The notes under the pieces are model-generated. The model worked only from the letters and a program-made list of their open reading frames with translations. It was not told the origin of the DNA and made no database searches. The translations under genes were made by a program, and so were the position numbers. Below are positions 20,952 through 31,762 of a stretch of DNA of 64,000 bases, in pieces. The DNA lies in contig NZ_JABBGA010000004.1 of NCBI RefSeq assembly GCF_012927165.1, forward strand, positions 186,001-250,000, read 5' to 3'. This DNA comes from Zoogloea dura. Lineage in GTDB: Bacteria; Pseudomonadota; Gammaproteobacteria; Burkholderiales; Rhodocyclaceae. The first letter of the stretch is position 1. Every line of letters begins with the position of its first letter.

Positions 20952-22163
20952 TCAGAACTGGATGCCGGACTTCTCGGCGACGGTGTGCATGTCCTTGTCG
21001 CCACGACCGGACAGATTCACCAGAAGGACCTTGTCCTTCGGCAGCGTCGGAGCGAGCTTGGCCGCATAGGCCAGAGCGTGGGACGACTCCAGCGCGGGAA
21101 TGATGCCCTCGAAGCGGCACAGGTTATGGAAGGCCTGGAGCGCCTCGGCATCGGTGATGCCGACATATTCGGCGCGCTGGATGTCCTTCAGCCAGGCGTG
21201 CTCGGGGCCGACCCCCGGGTAATCGAGACCGGCGGAGATCGAGTGAGTCTCGATGATCTGGCCATCCTCGTTCTGCAGCAGGTAGGTCCGGTTACCGTGC
21301 AGCACCCCCGGGCGCCCCGCGCTCAGGGAAGCGGCGTGCATGCCGGTTTCGATACCACTGCCGGCAGCCTCCACGCCGATCAGGCGCACATCCTTGTGCT
21401 CGATATACGGGTGGAAGATGCCCATCGCGTTGGAGCCGCCGCCCACACAGGCGATCACGTAGTCGGGCTGGCGACCGACCATCTCGGGCATCTGCTCGAT
21501 GCACTCCTGACCGATGATTGCCTGGAAATCACGCACCATCATCGGATAGGGATGAGGACCGGCCACGGTACCAATGATGTAAAAGGTGTTGCCGATATGG
21601 GTGACCCAGTCACGCATGGCTTCGTTCAGCGCATCCTTGAGGGTCCGGGAGCCACTCTCGACCGGCACCACCGTAGCCCCGAGCAACTTCATGCGGTAGA
21701 CGTTGGCCGCCTGACGGCGCACGTCCTCGGAACCCATGTAAACCACGCACTCCATGCCATAGCGCGCCGCCACGGTGGCAGTGGCGACCCCGTGCTGGCC
21801 GGCCCCCGTCTCCGCGATGACCCGGGGCTTCCCCATCCGGCGCGCCAGCATGGCCTGGCCGATGCAGTTATTGACCTTGTGGGCACCGGTGTGATTCAGA
21901 TCTTCCCGCTTCAGGTAGATCTGGGCGCCACCGAGGAGCTCGGACCAGCGCTTGGCGTGATAGATCGGACTTGGACGGCCCACGTAGTGCTTGAGTTCGT
22001 AGTTGAACTCGGCGGCAAAGGCCGGATCAGCCAGCGCTGCCTCATAAGCCTGCCGCAGCTCGGTCAGCGCCGGGATCAGCGTTTCTGCTACAAAAACGCC
22101 ACCATAGGGCCCGAAATGGCCGCGCGCATCAGGAAAATCGTAGGGGGCATCAGCCATGTGCAT
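20952..22163 (-). CDS. trpB: Tryptophan synthase beta subunit
   Basis: 403 residues. The conserved N-terminus is [19 protein letters not shown]; the PLP lysine is in HTGAHKVNN; the glycine-rich cofactor loop reads [10 protein letters not shown]. It joins indole and serine to make tryptophan. The ATG at 22163 has CGGAG six bases upstream; another ATG at 22157 is in frame two codons later. It overlaps the 3' end of trpF by 14 bases. Confidence 0.97.
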   Translation of the reverse strand: MHMADAPYDFPDARGHFGPYGGVFVAETLIPALTELRQAYEAALADPAFAAEFNYELKHYVGRPSPIYHAKRWSELLGGAQIYLKREDLNHTGAHKVNNCIGQAMLARRMGKPRVIAETGAGQHGVATATVAARYGMECVVYMGSEDVRRQAANVYRMKLLGATVVPVESGSRTLKDALNEAMRDWVTHIGNTFYIIGTVAGPHPYPMMVRDFQAIIGQECIEQMPEMVGRQPDYVIACVGGGSNAMGIFHPYIEHKDVRLIGVEAAGSGIETGMHAASLSAGRPGVLHGNRTYLLQNEDGQIIETHSISAGLDYPGVGPEHAWLKDIQRAEYVGITDAEALQAFHNLCRFEGIIPALESSHALAYAAKLAPTLPKDKVLLVNLSGRGDKDMHTVAEKSGIQF

Positions 22164-22773
22164 GTTCAACTCCGGCAACAAAATCGGTGATCAGGGCAGC
22201 GTCCTTGATGCCCTTCGCTGACTCGACGCCACTGGACACGTCCACCGCCCAGGGCTGTACCCGCCTCACGGCCTCTCCCACATTGGCCGCATTCAGACCG
22301 CCAGAGAGGATCAAAGGCATCGGCAGCCTGTCAGGGATCAGAGACCAGTCGAAGGTTTCGCCACCACCACCATAGCCTTCCACGAAGGCATCCAGGAGAA
22401 GCCCCTGGGCACCCGGGAAAGAAGCCGCGTATTTTAACAGATCAAGCCCCTGCCGCATCCGCGCCGCCTTGATGTAAGGCAGCCCGAAACCCAGGCAATC
22501 CGCCTCCGTTTCATCACCGTGGAACTGCAGCACCTGCAAGGGCACCGACTGCAGCGCAGTTTCGACGAAGTTCCGCCCCGGCTCGACGAACAGGCCAACA
22601 GTCGTCACAAAGGGCGGGATGAGGCGCGCCAGCTGTGCGGCCCGCTCGAACGGGACGAAACGGGGGCTGGGCGGATAAAACACGAAGCCGATAGCGTCGG
22701 CGCCGGCATTCACGGCTGCGCGAACATCCTCTTCGCGGGTCAGGCCACAGATCTTGATTCGGGTGCGATGCAC
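22150..22773 (-). CDS. trpF: Phosphoribosylanthranilate isomerase
   Basis: 207 residues from a GTG at 22773 ([17 protein letters not shown]); the catalytic Cys is in KICGLT and the acid in FHGDET. It ends with the phosphate-binding [16 protein letters not shown] and VDVSSGVE segments. A GAGG site precedes the GTG. It overlaps the 3' end of truA by 34 bases. The trp genes here are only F, B and A; trpEGDC must lie elsewhere. Confidence 0.95.
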   Translation of the reverse strand: MHRTRIKICGLTREEDVRAAVNAGADAIGFVFYPPSPRFVPFERAAQLARLIPPFVTTVGLFVEPGRNFVETALQSVPLQVLQFHGDETEADCLGFGLPYIKAARMRQGLDLLKYAASFPGAQGLLLDAFVEGYGGGGETFDWSLIPDRLPMPLILSGGLNAANVGEAVRRVQPWAVDVSSGVESAKGIKDAALITDFVAGVEHAHG

Positions 22774-23573
22774 GGCGCCTCGGGTATCAACAGTTGGGGA
22801 GGCGCGATGATACGCCCGCCGCCGGGCAGCGACCACCTCGGCGGATACTCCACACCGCAAAGATACAGGCCGTCAGGGGCAAAGGTCGGCGCGGCCAGGC
22901 TGCGATTGCGCAAGGTCAGCAGTTCCGCCATCCAACCAGGCGGCTGACGCCCCTTGCCCACGTAAACCAGCGCTCCGACCAGATTTCGGATCATGTGGTG
23001 CAGAAAGGCGTTGGCATGGAAATCGAACATCACCACATCGCCATGGCGCCTCACCTGGATGGAATGCATCGTCCTCACGGGTGATCTGGCCTGGCACTGG
23101 GCCGCACGGAACGAGGTGAAATCATGCTCACCCAGCAAGTCTCCCGCCGCCTGCGCCATCAGCGCCTCATCCAGGGCACCATGAATCCACCCGACCCGGC
23201 CAGCCAGGATTGCCGGCCTGACCCTCCGGTTCAGAAGAACATAACGATAACGTCGGGATTCTGCGCTGAAGCGAGCATGGAATTCGTCATCGACCTCCAC
23301 CGCCCACAGCACCGACACGCCTGGCGGGAGATGGCTGTTGGTTCCACGCACCCAGGCCTCCAGAGGGCGTTTGGCGCAGGTATCGAAATGCACGACCTGT
23401 GCCGTGGCATGCACGCCGGTATCGGTCCTCCCGGCGCACACCACGCTGACAGGCGCCTGCGCCACAGTGGAAAGCGCCTGCTCGAGGCGATTCTGCACCG
23501 TCCGGCCATGCGGCTGGATCTGCCAGCCCTCGAACAACTCGCCGGAATACTCGACACCGATTGCGACCCTCAC
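22740..23573 (-). CDS. truA: tRNA pseudouridine(38-40) synthase TruA
   Basis: 277 residues from a GTG at 23573 with GGAGGG five bases upstream. The N-terminus VRVAIGVEYSGELFEGWQ is typical; the catalytic Asp lies in GRTDTGVHATAQVVHF. HHMIRNLVGALVYVGKG is in the C-terminal half. It modifies U38-40 in the tRNA anticodon arm. Its GTG overlaps the stop of the upstream membrane-protein gene by four bases. Confidence 0.95.
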   Translation of the reverse strand: MRVAIGVEYSGELFEGWQIQPHGRTVQNRLEQALSTVAQAPVSVVCAGRTDTGVHATAQVVHFDTCAKRPLEAWVRGTNSHLPPGVSVLWAVEVDDEFHARFSAESRRYRYVLLNRRVRPAILAGRVGWIHGALDEALMAQAAGDLLGEHDFTSFRAAQCQARSPVRTMHSIQVRRHGDVVMFDFHANAFLHHMIRNLVGALVYVGKGRQPPGWMAELLTLRNRSLAAPTFAPDGLYLCGVEYPPRWSLPGGGRIIAPPQLLIPEAPCIAPESRSVA

Positions 23574-24214
23574 CAGCCCTCCCAGAAAGCAATCACCAAA
23601 CCCGTCACCGCCAGGCCTGACAGCAGCCAGTCCCGCCAGCACCAGGGCAACTGGCGAATGGCAGGAACATGCTGATCCGGCGGCAGCGCCGAATCCTGCA
23701 ATAAAGCACGCCAGCCACCGGCCGGCGGATTTTCCACGTATTGAAAAACGAGAAGAAATCGGACGATCAGGCGCTCCGGGGAGACGCCTGTCCAGCCCAG
23801 AGGCCGACAAAGAAGATCAATTCCGGCGGCCAGGGCTGATGCGTCGAGACCTTCAAGCAGGATGGCCGCCAGCACCACCACCAGAATCAGCCGGCCACCA
23901 TGCACTGCGGCCAGCACAAGACCTTCAAGACTTGGACTGCCGGGAAAACCCGAGAACAACAGTTCTCCCGGCGTAAACCACGCAAACAGCACCAGCAGCA
24001 CCAAGAGCAGGTAACGCACGCGGCGCAACAGCCGCCGGACGCGCTGGTGGGCACAGAAAACGGCAACCAGGCCTATCACCAGCCCAAGCCACAGCAACCC
24101 CTGCCCTCGCATCAACTGGACAGCCAGAACGAGGCTACCCCAGACGATCAGCAGCGACGCGGGATGAAAACGGAAGCGCGCCCCTGCCCCAGACAAAGCC
24201 CGGTGAATCAACAA
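23570..24214 (-). CDS. CbiQ-like (ECF transporter T-component family) membrane protein
   Basis: 214 residues with about five hydrophobic segments (for example LLIVWGSLVLAVQLM, LLWLGLVIGLVAVF, RYLLLVLLVLFAWF, RLILVVVLAAILLEG). The pattern FHPASLLIVW and the cytoplasmic region with LDASALAAGIDLLCRPLGWTGVSPERLIVRFLLVFQYV recalls CbiQ/EcfT coupling proteins. No ATPase (CbiO) or S-component gene is adjacent, so a classic ECF transporter is not encoded here. It is coupled to truA by a four-base overlap and lies five bases after fimV. Confidence 0.6.
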   Translation of the reverse strand: MLIHRALSGAGARFRFHPASLLIVWGSLVLAVQLMRGQGLLWLGLVIGLVAVFCAHQRVRRLLRRVRYLLLVLLVLFAWFTPGELLFSGFPGSPSLEGLVLAAVHGGRLILVVVLAAILLEGLDASALAAGIDLLCRPLGWTGVSPERLIVRFLLVFQYVENPPAGGWRALLQDSALPPDQHVPAIRQLPWCWRDWLLSGLAVTGLVIAFWEGW

Positions 24215-24219
24215 GCCCC

Positions 24220-27114
24220 TCAGACGAGGCGGGCGAGAATGGCCTGGGCTTCGTCCTTCTGGCGCCCGTTACCTTCCTTCAACACCTCCTCGACCAGCTC
24301 CCTGGCGCCATCCTTGTCGCCCATTTCCTCATAGGCCCGCGCCAGTTCAAGCTTGGTCGCCACCTCCTGATGCAGGTCGAGATCGAGGGGAGGCTCGGTC
24401 GGCGGGCCTGGATCCGGCAGCTCGAGCTCGAACGGCGCCGCCGCAGACTTGCCAAGTTCCAGGTCGATGGAGTCCAGGGAGGAGATCGGCGCCATCGGTC
24501 GGGTGCTCGTCAACTCCTCACCCGCCTTGTCGTCGAGTTCGAAATCGAAATCGAGCAGGCTGCTGTCAAAGCTGGTTTTCTCGAGATCGACGGTTGCCGT
24601 GTCAACCGGCATGCCAATGGCTTCATCAGCCAGCGTTGCAGTGAGATCCACATCAACCGTGGGTTCAGCACGTGCGATGGGCTGATGCTCACCAAATTCG
24701 GAGCTGATCTCAAAATCGAGATCGCTGGGATCAGGCAGGCTGAAATCGGCACCAACCCGCGGGGCCTGGGTCGACGTGGCCTCGAGATTCAGGGGAAAGT
24801 GATCCCCCGCCACCACCGTCGCCCCAAGAGGCGGCTGCTGGGCGGACGGCATGTCGAAGCCGAGATCGAAATCGAGGCCTCCACTGGCCGCCTCACCCAC
24901 CGAGGTGGGCTTGTTGGCCGATGCCGCCTCGACGGTACCCGCTGCACTCAGGTCCAGATCGAAATCCAGAACAGAGGTATCCGGCATGGCCGGAGAAATG
25001 GTGGCCGGGCCGGACGAGGCAACCGCCCTGTCAATATCTTCAAGGCTTGCATACTGATTGAGTTCGCCAGGCAGCGCCCATGTATCCTTGAGCTGGGACG
25101 GAGACTCCAGCGGATCATCGCTGAGGGAGGCCGGCATGGGATCGCGGACCGGCTCCAGCGGCGCCGGCCGGGCTTCGGCCTGAGCAAAGCTGGCTGCCGC
25201 CGCAACTGCCGGCGCAGCCGCTGCGACAGGCGCAGCTCCCGGCACCGGAACGCGGTACAGCGGACTGTCTGGATCAAACTTGCGCCCGAGGGCTGCCGCT
25301 TTCTCCCAATCGGGGCCATTGCCGCCGGTCAGTGAATACAGCTCGGTTGCCGTGGTCTCGAACTGCTTGAGGTTCTTGCGCTGAGCATAGATCTCGAGCA
25401 GCTTCAAATGCACCCCGGTACGACCGGGATCGGTCTTGAGCGCATCGAGCAGGATCTCCTCAGCCTGGGCATCGCGCCCGTAAGCCATGTAAACATCGGC
25501 CTCTGCAACCGGATCCACACCTTCATCCGTATCGATGGACGACAGGCCCGACTGGCTGAAGTCGGTCTGGATCAGGCTGCTGCTTCCGGTATCCACGCTC
25601 TGCCCGCCCGCGCTGCTGAACACGGAGTTCGCGCCTTCATTGAACTCGGACAGCACAGGCGTGGTGGTCGGAGCTCCGGCCGCATTCCGGCGCTGCCGGA
25701 ACTTGTAGGCGCCCCAGCCCAGCAGCAGGGCCAGGATCCCGCCACCGCCGAACAGCAGGGACATGTCCTCTGGCGCGGCAGCCGGGGGCTCGGGGGCCTT
25801 CGGCGGCTCGGGAGGCGGCACCGGCTTGGGCTCGGGGGCAGGCTTGGGATCGGCAGCCGGCGCCTCGACGGGCTTCGGAGCTTCGGCTTTCTCGGGGGCC
25901 TCGGCAGGCGGCTGAGCAGCCGCCGGAACCGGATTCGCAGCAGCCGGAGCAGCGGCAGGAGCTGCAGCCTCGGGCTGGATCTGGGCCAGCCCCTGGCTCT
26001 TCAATTCGACGAGACGCTGGAGCTCCTTGATGCTCTTTTCCAACTCGGCCAGACGGGTGTTCGCTTCACGCAGGGCCTTGTCGCGTGAGACAAGATCTTC
26101 CTCAAGAGCCTGCAGACGCGCACCGGACTTGTCGCTGCCCGCAGCAGCGCCGGACTTGCCCCCCTCCTCGCTCTTGGAGACCTTGAGCTGATCGGAGGCG
26201 CCCAGCACGGCGGGCGCCCGGTCTTCAACCTTGGCGCCGATACGGCCCCCGCTACCCTGCTGCGCCGGCGCTTCCTTGGCCGGAGCGGCAGCCGCCTGCT
26301 CGGCCAGACGGCGGCGATAACGCCCGAAATCAGCCGAATGTGCAACGACCTGCTGCCGGGAAGCATCACCTGCCACCTGCCGGACGGTGTCGGCATCGGG
26401 AATCCGGAGGATCTTGCCCGCCTGCAGGCGGTTCATGTCATCGGCTTCGAAGGCCCCGCGATTACCCTGGAACAGTGCCAGGAGCATCTGCTCCATCGAG
26501 ACACCTTCGGGGCGATTCTCGGCCGCGATCCGGTTGAGGGTATCCCCCACCTGCACGGTGTAGGAGCGCCCTCCGGCAGGCCCCTGGGCTGCAGGCCTTG
26601 CCACGCGGGGAGCTGTCGCCCTCGCAGGCCGTGCCACCGGCATAGCCTGCGGCCCCTGGCGCAGCTCGGGACTCGCAACCGGTACAGCGGCCACCCGCCC
26701 ACCACCCACATCGGGAGGATCGAGCAGGAATGTATATTCGCGAATCAGGCGACCCGCCGCCCAATTGAGTTCGACCAGCATATCGACGAAGGGCTCATTG
26801 ACCGGTCGTTCACTCGTGACCCGGACAATGGCACCACCCGCCCGCCGCTCGATTGACATGCGCAATCCGCTGACGGATGGCGAGAAATCAATACCGGCCT
26901 GCCGGAAAGCCTCTGAAGACGCCAAGCGCGCCGTCATGTTCTGAAGTTCTTCCGGCGTGGCAGAGATTTCGACCTCCGCCCGGAGCGGCTGTCCCAGCCC
27001 GCTGAGAACAGTGATTTTCCCTAGGCCAGCGGCATGGGCGCCCAAAGAGAGCGCACCGATGGAAGCCGCGAGGAGGGTGCGTTTGAGCCGACTTTTCACA
27101 AGGTTCTTATGCAC
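24220..27114 (-). CDS. fimV: FimV-family LysM/TPR pilus assembly and polarity protein
   Basis: 964 residues. Signal peptide (~1-28), a conserved FimV N-terminal domain (GLGKITVLSGLGQPLRAEVEI, to ~140), LysM at ~183-240 (YTVQVGDTLNRIAAENR), a coiled coil near ~330-370, a Pro/Ala-rich stretch, one transmembrane helix at ~450-472, then an acidic cytoplasmic part with TPR-like repeats. The C-terminal FimV motif (KLELARAYEEMGDKDGARELVEEV) is at ~918-945. FimV proteins bind peptidoglycan and organise type IV pili and polar signalling in Pseudomonas and relatives. It occupies the conserved site between asd and truA. Confidence 0.94.
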   Translation of the reverse strand: MHKNLVKSRLKRTLLAASIGALSLGAHAAGLGKITVLSGLGQPLRAEVEISATPEELQNMTARLASSEAFRQAGIDFSPSVSGLRMSIERRAGGAIVRVTSERPVNEPFVDMLVELNWAAGRLIREYTFLLDPPDVGGGRVAAVPVASPELRQGPQAMPVARPARATAPRVARPAAQGPAGGRSYTVQVGDTLNRIAAENRPEGVSMEQMLLALFQGNRGAFEADDMNRLQAGKILRIPDADTVRQVAGDASRQQVVAHSADFGRYRRRLAEQAAAAPAKEAPAQQGSGGRIGAKVEDRAPAVLGASDQLKVSKSEEGGKSGAAAGSDKSGARLQALEEDLVSRDKALREANTRLAELEKSIKELQRLVELKSQGLAQIQPEAAAPAAAPAAANPVPAAAQPPAEAPEKAEAPKPVEAPAADPKPAPEPKPVPPPEPPKAPEPPAAAPEDMSLLFGGGGILALLLGWGAYKFRQRRNAAGAPTTTPVLSEFNEGANSVFSSAGGQSVDTGSSSLIQTDFSQSGLSSIDTDEGVDPVAEADVYMAYGRDAQAEEILLDALKTDPGRTGVHLKLLEIYAQRKNLKQFETTATELYSLTGGNGPDWEKAAALGRKFDPDSPLYRVPVPGAAPVAAAAPAVAAAASFAQAEARPAPLEPVRDPMPASLSDDPLESPSQLKDTWALPGELNQYASLEDIDRAVASSGPATISPAMPDTSVLDFDLDLSAAGTVEAASANKPTSVGEAASGGLDFDLGFDMPSAQQPPLGATVVAGDHFPLNLEATSTQAPRVGADFSLPDPSDLDFEISSEFGEHQPIARAEPTVDVDLTATLADEAIGMPVDTATVDLEKTSFDSSLLDFDFELDDKAGEELTSTRPMAPISSLDSIDLELGKSAAAPFELELPDPGPPTEPPLDLDLHQEVATKLELARAYEEMGDKDGARELVEEVLKEGNGRQKDEAQAILARLV

Positions 27115-27210
27115 GAATGCGGGTCATCGAAATCGAGTTGGAGATGAACATAACATCATGGGTTTGGGGAGGCAAGTTCAAGGTATTTTTGAAGTTCCCC
27201 ACCAACGCGA

Positions 27211-27242
27211 AATAAATTAAAAATGGCGGCCGAAGCCGCCAT
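27211..27242 (-). terminator. Intrinsic terminator of the leu-asd operon
   Basis: On the minus strand ATGGCGGC, loop TTCG, GCCGCCAT is followed by TTTTTAATTTATTT. The 8-bp GC-rich stem with a UUCG loop and U-rich tail lies 12 bases past the asd stop. Confidence 0.93.
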
Positions 27243-27253
27243 CTTTAATTACG

Positions 27254-28378
27254 TCAATCCTCGAGGAGGACTCGCAGCATACGCCGCAGGGGCTCGGCCG
27301 CCCCCCACAGCAGCTGGTCGCCAACCGTGAAGGCGGACAGATACTCACCGCCCATGGCCAGCTTGCGCAGACGACCCACGGGCACCGTCAGGGTGCCGGT
27401 CACGGCGGTCGGGGTCAAATCGCGCATGGTGATGTCGCGCTGATTCGGCACAACCTTGACCCAGTCATTCGCCGTTGCCAGCAGGCCTTCGATTTCGTCG
27501 ATGGGGATGTCCTTGCGCAGCTTGAGCGTCAGCGCCTGGCTGTGGCAACGCATTGCGCCGATCCGCACGCAGAGTCCGTCGATGGGCACGGCGGGCGTGC
27601 CGAAGCCGTCCCCCCGACCGAGGATCTTGTTGGTTTCGACGCCGCCCTTCCACTCTTCCTTCGACTGACCATTACCGAGATCCTTGTCGATCCAGGGAAT
27701 CAGGGAGCCGGCCAGCGGCACGCCAAAGTTGGAGGCCGGGAAGGCATCGTCACGCATGGTGCCAGCCACTTCGCGGTCGATATCGAGGATCGCGGAGGCG
27801 GGATCGTCCAGCAGCTCCTTGACCGAGCGGTTGAGTTCGCCCATCTGGGACAGCAGTTCGCGCATGTTCTGCGCACCGGCGCCGGAAGCCGCCTGGTAGG
27901 TCATGGAGGTCGCCCACTCCACCAGGTCACGCTGGAAAAGGCCGCCCAGGGCCATCAGCATCAGGGACACGGTACAGTTGCCGCCAACCCAGTCACGACC
28001 GCCCTTGGCCAGGGAATCCTTGATCACGTTCATGTTGACCGGATCAAGGATGATCACCGCCTGCTTCTCCATGCGCAGGGTCGAGGCCGCATCGATCCAG
28101 TGGCCGGCCCAGCCGGCAGCGCGCAGCTTGGGGTAGACCTCGCTGGTGTAGTCGCCGCCCTGACAGGTGATGACGATGTCCATCGCCTTCAGCTCGTCAA
28201 TGCTCTTGGCATCCTTGAGCGCAGGAGCCTCCTTGCCAAAGTTCGGCGCCTTGCCGCCCGGATTGGAGGTGGTGAAGAACACCGGCTCGATCAGTGCAAA
28301 GTCGTTCTCTTCACGCATGCGCTGCATGAGCACGGAACCGACCATGCCACGCCAGCCAACCAGACCCACTCTTTTCAT
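27254..28378 (-). CDS. asd: Aspartate-semialdehyde dehydrogenase
   Basis: 374 residues. The NADP loop is [17 protein letters not shown]. The active-site Cys135 is in [17 protein letters not shown]. It reduces aspartyl phosphate to the semialdehyde for lysine, methionine, threonine and diaminopimelate. It follows leuB by 40 bases on the same strand and ends at a clear terminator, so it is probably the last gene of the leuC-leuD-leuB-asd unit. Confidence 0.97.
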   Translation of the reverse strand: MKRVGLVGWRGMVGSVLMQRMREENDFALIEPVFFTTSNPGGKAPNFGKEAPALKDAKSIDELKAMDIVITCQGGDYTSEVYPKLRAAGWAGHWIDAASTLRMEKQAVIILDPVNMNVIKDSLAKGGRDWVGGNCTVSLMLMALGGLFQRDLVEWATSMTYQAASGAGAQNMRELLSQMGELNRSVKELLDDPASAILDIDREVAGTMRDDAFPASNFGVPLAGSLIPWIDKDLGNGQSKEEWKGGVETNKILGRGDGFGTPAVPIDGLCVRIGAMRCHSQALTLKLRKDIPIDEIEGLLATANDWVKVVPNQRDITMRDLTPTAVTGTLTVPVGRLRKLAMGGEYLSAFTVGDQLLWGAAEPLRRMLRVLLED

Positions 28379-28418
28379 ATTGATCCCCGATCAGACTCGA
28401 TAGTTTTCTAGTAATGAC

Positions 28419-29480
28419 CTACAGCGCAGCGATGACCGCGTCGCCCATTTCCCTGGTGCCGACCTGGCGGGTGCCCGCCTCGTAGATGTCGCCGGTGCGA
28501 TAACCGGCGGCCAACACTTTCTTCACGGCATTTTCGATACGCAGCGCCTGGGCCTCCAGATTGAAGGTATAGCGCAGCATCATCGCGGCAGACAGAATGG
28601 TGGCCAGCGGATTGGCCAGACCCTTGCCGGCGATGTCGGGCGCAGAACCGTGGCTGGGCTCGTACAGGCCCTTGTTGTTCGCGTCCAGCGAGGCGGACGG
28701 CAGCATGCCGATGGAGCCGGTGAGCATGGAAGCCTCGTCCGACAGGATGTCGCCGAACATGTTGCCAGTGACCATCACGTCAAACTGCTTCGGCGCCCGC
28801 ACCAGCTGCATGGCGGCGTTGTCCACCAGCATGTGGGAGAGCTCCACGTCCGGGTAGTCGGCGGAGATCTCGATCATCACGTCGCGCCACAGCTGGGTGG
28901 CTTCGAGCACGTTCATCTTGTCCACCGAGCACAGCTTCTTGCCACGCTTGCGGGCAGCCTCGAAGGCCACCTTGCCGATACGGCGGATCTCGGACTCCGA
29001 GTACACCATGGTGTTGAAGCCGACGCGCTCGCCATTCTCTTCACGCACGCCACGAGGCTGGCCGAAATAGATGTCACCGGTCAGCTCGCGCACGATCAGG
29101 ATGTCCAGGCCGGCCACGACCTCGGGCTTGAGGGTGGAGGCGTTGGCCAGTTCGGGATAGAGGATCGCCGGGCGCAGGTTGGCGAACAGGTTCAGCTCCT
29201 TGCGGATGGCCAGCAGGCCGCGCTCGGGGCGCTGCTCGCGGGGCAGCGTGTCCCACTTGGGACCACCCACCGCACCCAGCAGGATGGCATCGGCAGCCTT
29301 GGCGGCCTTGCTGGTGGCTTCGGGATAGGGCGTGCCGGTGGCATCCACGGCGCTGCCGCCGATCAGGGCGGTCTCCACTTCGAAGTTGAAACCGTCGCCA
29401 CGCAGGGCCTCGAGCACGCGCAGGGCCTGCTCCATGATTTCGGGACCAATGCCGTCACCCGGCAGAACGCAGATCTTCAT
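28419..29480 (-). CDS. leuB: 3-isopropylmalate dehydrogenase
   Basis: 353 residues, isocitrate/isopropylmalate dehydrogenase fold. It begins [15 protein letters not shown]. The substrate loop has [19 protein letters not shown], and the metal/cofactor site includes [19 protein letters not shown]. It catalyses the third dedicated step of leucine synthesis. It is downstream of leuD by 54 bases. Confidence 0.98.
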   Translation of the reverse strand: MKICVLPGDGIGPEIMEQALRVLEALRGDGFNFEVETALIGGSAVDATGTPYPEATSKAAKAADAILLGAVGGPKWDTLPREQRPERGLLAIRKELNLFANLRPAILYPELANASTLKPEVVAGLDILIVRELTGDIYFGQPRGVREENGERVGFNTMVYSESEIRRIGKVAFEAARKRGKKLCSVDKMNVLEATQLWRDVMIEISADYPDVELSHMLVDNAAMQLVRAPKQFDVMVTGNMFGDILSDEASMLTGSIGMLPSASLDANNKGLYEPSHGSAPDIAGKGLANPLATILSAAMMLRYTFNLEAQALRIENAVKKVLAAGYRTGDIYEAGTRQVGTREMGDAVIAAL

Positions 29481-29534
29481 TATGTCTTTCTATTTTTTCT
29501 GGTGGTTGGCGCCGGCCCGGGGGCCGGCAGGCGG

Positions 29535-30173
29535 TCAGGCAAAGAGCCAGGGCTGCTCGATGCGACGACGGGCTTCGTACTCGCGGATCTTGTCGGCGTG
29601 ACGCAGGGTCAGGCCGATGTCGTCCCAACCATTGAGCAGACATTCACGGCGGAAGGGGTCCACGTTGAACGGAATCGCCTTGCCGTCGGGCCGCGTGATG
29701 GTCAGGGCCTCCAGATCGACCGATAGGCGATAGCCTTCGGTGCCGAGGCACTGGGCAAACAGCCACTCCACTTCGGCCGCGTCGAGCTTGATCGGCAGCA
29801 AGCCGTTCTTGAAGCAGTTGTTGAAGAAGATGTCGGCAAAGCTCGGGCCTATGAGCACCCGGAAACCGAAGTCTTCCAGCGCCCAGGGGGCGTGCTCGCG
29901 GGAGCTGCCACAACCGAAGTTGTCACGGGTCAGCAGGATCTGGGCACCCTGGTAGCGCGGCTGGTTGAGCACGAAGTCCGGGTTGCGGGGACGGTGGGTG
30001 TTGTCCTGCCCCGGCTGACCGACATCCAGGTAGCGCCACTCATCAAAGAGGTTGGGGCCGAAGCCGCTGCGCTTGATGGACTTCAGGAACTGCTTCGGAA
30101 TGATTGCGTCGGTATCCACGTTGGCGCGGTCCATCGGCGCCACGAGACCGTCGAGTTTGCGGAAGGGATTCAT
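29535..30173 (-). CDS. leuD: 3-isopropylmalate dehydratase small subunit
   Basis: 212 residues. The conserved swivel domain carries [14 protein letters not shown] at the start and the [20 protein letters not shown] loop (shown here as its key portion [12 protein letters not shown]). It forms a heterodimer with LeuC. It starts one base after the small lipoprotein gene. Confidence 0.97.
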   Translation of the reverse strand: MNPFRKLDGLVAPMDRANVDTDAIIPKQFLKSIKRSGFGPNLFDEWRYLDVGQPGQDNTHRPRNPDFVLNQPRYQGAQILLTRDNFGCGSSREHAPWALEDFGFRVLIGPSFADIFFNNCFKNGLLPIKLDAAEVEWLFAQCLGTEGYRLSVDLEALTITRPDGKAIPFNVDPFRRECLLNGWDDIGLTLRHADKIREYEARRRIEQPWLFA

Positions 30174-30174
30174 C

Positions 30175-30300
30175 TTACTTCGCTACCTTCTGGATGGCTT
30201 CACCACCCTTTTCAATATCCTTGCCAAGGCCCTGGACAGTATTGCAACCGCCCAGGACAACCACGGCACACACGCCAAGCAGCATCATGAATGCACGCAT
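30175..30300 (-). CDS. Entericidin A/B-like small lipoprotein
   Basis: 41 residues, too short for most gene callers. The sequence begins [19 protein letters not shown], a lipoprotein signal with Cys19 as the lipid site, followed by [19 protein letters not shown]. This matches the entericidin family pattern (CNTxxGxGxDxxxxGxxI). In E. coli the entericidin pair is an antidote/toxin lipoprotein locus. Here a single gene is embedded between leuC and leuD on the same strand, 17 bases after leuC and one base before the leuD start. Its stop is TAA at 30175-30177. Confidence 0.88.
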   Translation of the reverse strand: MRAFMMLLGVCAVVVLGGCNTVQGLGKDIEKGGEAIQKVAK

Positions 30301-30317
30301 GCTCTCGTCTCCACGCT

Positions 30318-31727
30318 TCAGGCCAGTTCGCGCACGTCGGCGAAATGCCCGGCGATCGCCGCAGCCGCAGCCATGGCCGGACTGACCAGGTGAGTACGCC
30401 CACCCGCGCCCTGGCGGCCTTCAAAGTTGCGGTTGGAGGTGGAGGCACAGCGCTCGCCCGGCTCCAGCCGGTCGGCGTTCATGGCCAGGCACATGGAGCA
30501 GCCCGGCTCCCGCCACTCGAAACCGGCGGCGACGAAGATCTTGTCCAGGCCCTCAGCCTCGGCCTGACGCTTGACCAGGCCGGAGCCCGGCACAACCAGC
30601 ACCAGCCTGACGTTGTCGGCCTTGCGGCGCCCCCGCGCCACAAAGGCGGCGGCACGCAGGTCCTCGATGCGCGAGTTGGTGCAGGAGCCGATGAAGACCT
30701 TGTCGATGGCGATGTTCTTGATCGGCGTACGCGGATTGAGGCCCATGTACTGCAGCGCCCGCTCCATGCCCTCGCGCTTGACCGGATCCTTCTCGAGGGT
30801 GGGGTCCGGCACGATGCCGTCGATCGGGGCGACCATCTCGGGTGAGGTCCCCCAGGTGACCTGCGGCTTGATCTCGGCCGCATTCAGCTCGACGACACAG
30901 TCAAACACCGCACCCGCGTCGGAGTGCAGGGTACGCCAGTAGGCGACCGCCCGGTCCCACTGCTCGCCCTTCGGCGAGAAGGGCCGATCCTTGAGGTAGG
31001 CAACCGTCTGCTCATCCACGCCCACCAGCCCGGCGCGCGCACCGGCTTCGATGGCCATGTTGCAGATGGTCATGCGGCCTTCCATGGTCAGGGCACGGAT
31101 GGCACTGCCGCCGAACTCGATGGCGTAGCCGGTGCCGCCCGCGGTGCCGATCCTGCCGATGATGGCGAGGACGACGTCCTTGGCGGTGACGCCCGCACCC
31201 AGCTGACCATCAACACGGATCAGCATGGTCTTCGACTTCTTCTGCAGCAGGCACTGGGTGGCCATCACGTGCTCGACCTCGGACGTGCCGATGCCATGAG
31301 CCAGACAGGCAAAGGCGCCGTGGGTCGAGGTATGGGAGTCACCGCAGACGACCGTCATGCCCGGCAGGGTGGCGCCGTTCTCAGGTCCGATCACGTGCAC
31401 GATCCCCTGACGCTCGTCCTTGAAGGGGAAATAGGCCAGTGCGCCGACTTCACGGATGTTGCTGTCCAGGGTTTCCACCTGCTGACGGGAAACCGGATCC
31501 AGGATGCCCTGCTCCCAATGGTCGGTCGGGGTGTTGTGGTCCGCCGTCGCGACGATGGAGTCCACGCGCCAGGGCTTGCGGCCGGCCAGCTTGAGGCCCT
31601 CGAAGGCCTGCGGGCTGGTGACTTCGTGGACCAGGTGGCGGTCGATGTAGATCAGGGCCGTGCCGTCATCCTCGACGTGCACCACGTGACTCGACCAGAG
31701 TTTTTCGTAAAGCGTTTGCGCTTGCAT
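30318..31727 (-). CDS. leuC: 3-isopropylmalate dehydratase large subunit
   Basis: 469 residues starting [11 protein letters not shown]. It is an aconitase-family 4Fe-4S enzyme: cluster ligands are in [11 protein letters not shown] and [19 protein letters not shown] and the substrate segment QWDRAVAYW are also present. The frame stays open upstream without homology. It isomerises 2- to 3-isopropylmalate with LeuD. It follows the M48 peptidase gene by 35 bases. Confidence 0.97.
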   Translation of the reverse strand: MQAQTLYEKLWSSHVVHVEDDGTALIYIDRHLVHEVTSPQAFEGLKLAGRKPWRVDSIVATADHNTPTDHWEQGILDPVSRQQVETLDSNIREVGALAYFPFKDERQGIVHVIGPENGATLPGMTVVCGDSHTSTHGAFACLAHGIGTSEVEHVMATQCLLQKKSKTMLIRVDGQLGAGVTAKDVVLAIIGRIGTAGGTGYAIEFGGSAIRALTMEGRMTICNMAIEAGARAGLVGVDEQTVAYLKDRPFSPKGEQWDRAVAYWRTLHSDAGAVFDCVVELNAAEIKPQVTWGTSPEMVAPIDGIVPDPTLEKDPVKREGMERALQYMGLNPRTPIKNIAIDKVFIGSCTNSRIEDLRAAAFVARGRRKADNVRLVLVVPGSGLVKRQAEAEGLDKIFVAAGFEWREPGCSMCLAMNADRLEPGERCASTSNRNFEGRQGAGGRTHLVSPAMAAAAAIAGHFADVRELA

Positions 31728-31762
31728 GGGCGAAAGGACTGAGAGGGGCGGAAAAACCTTAA

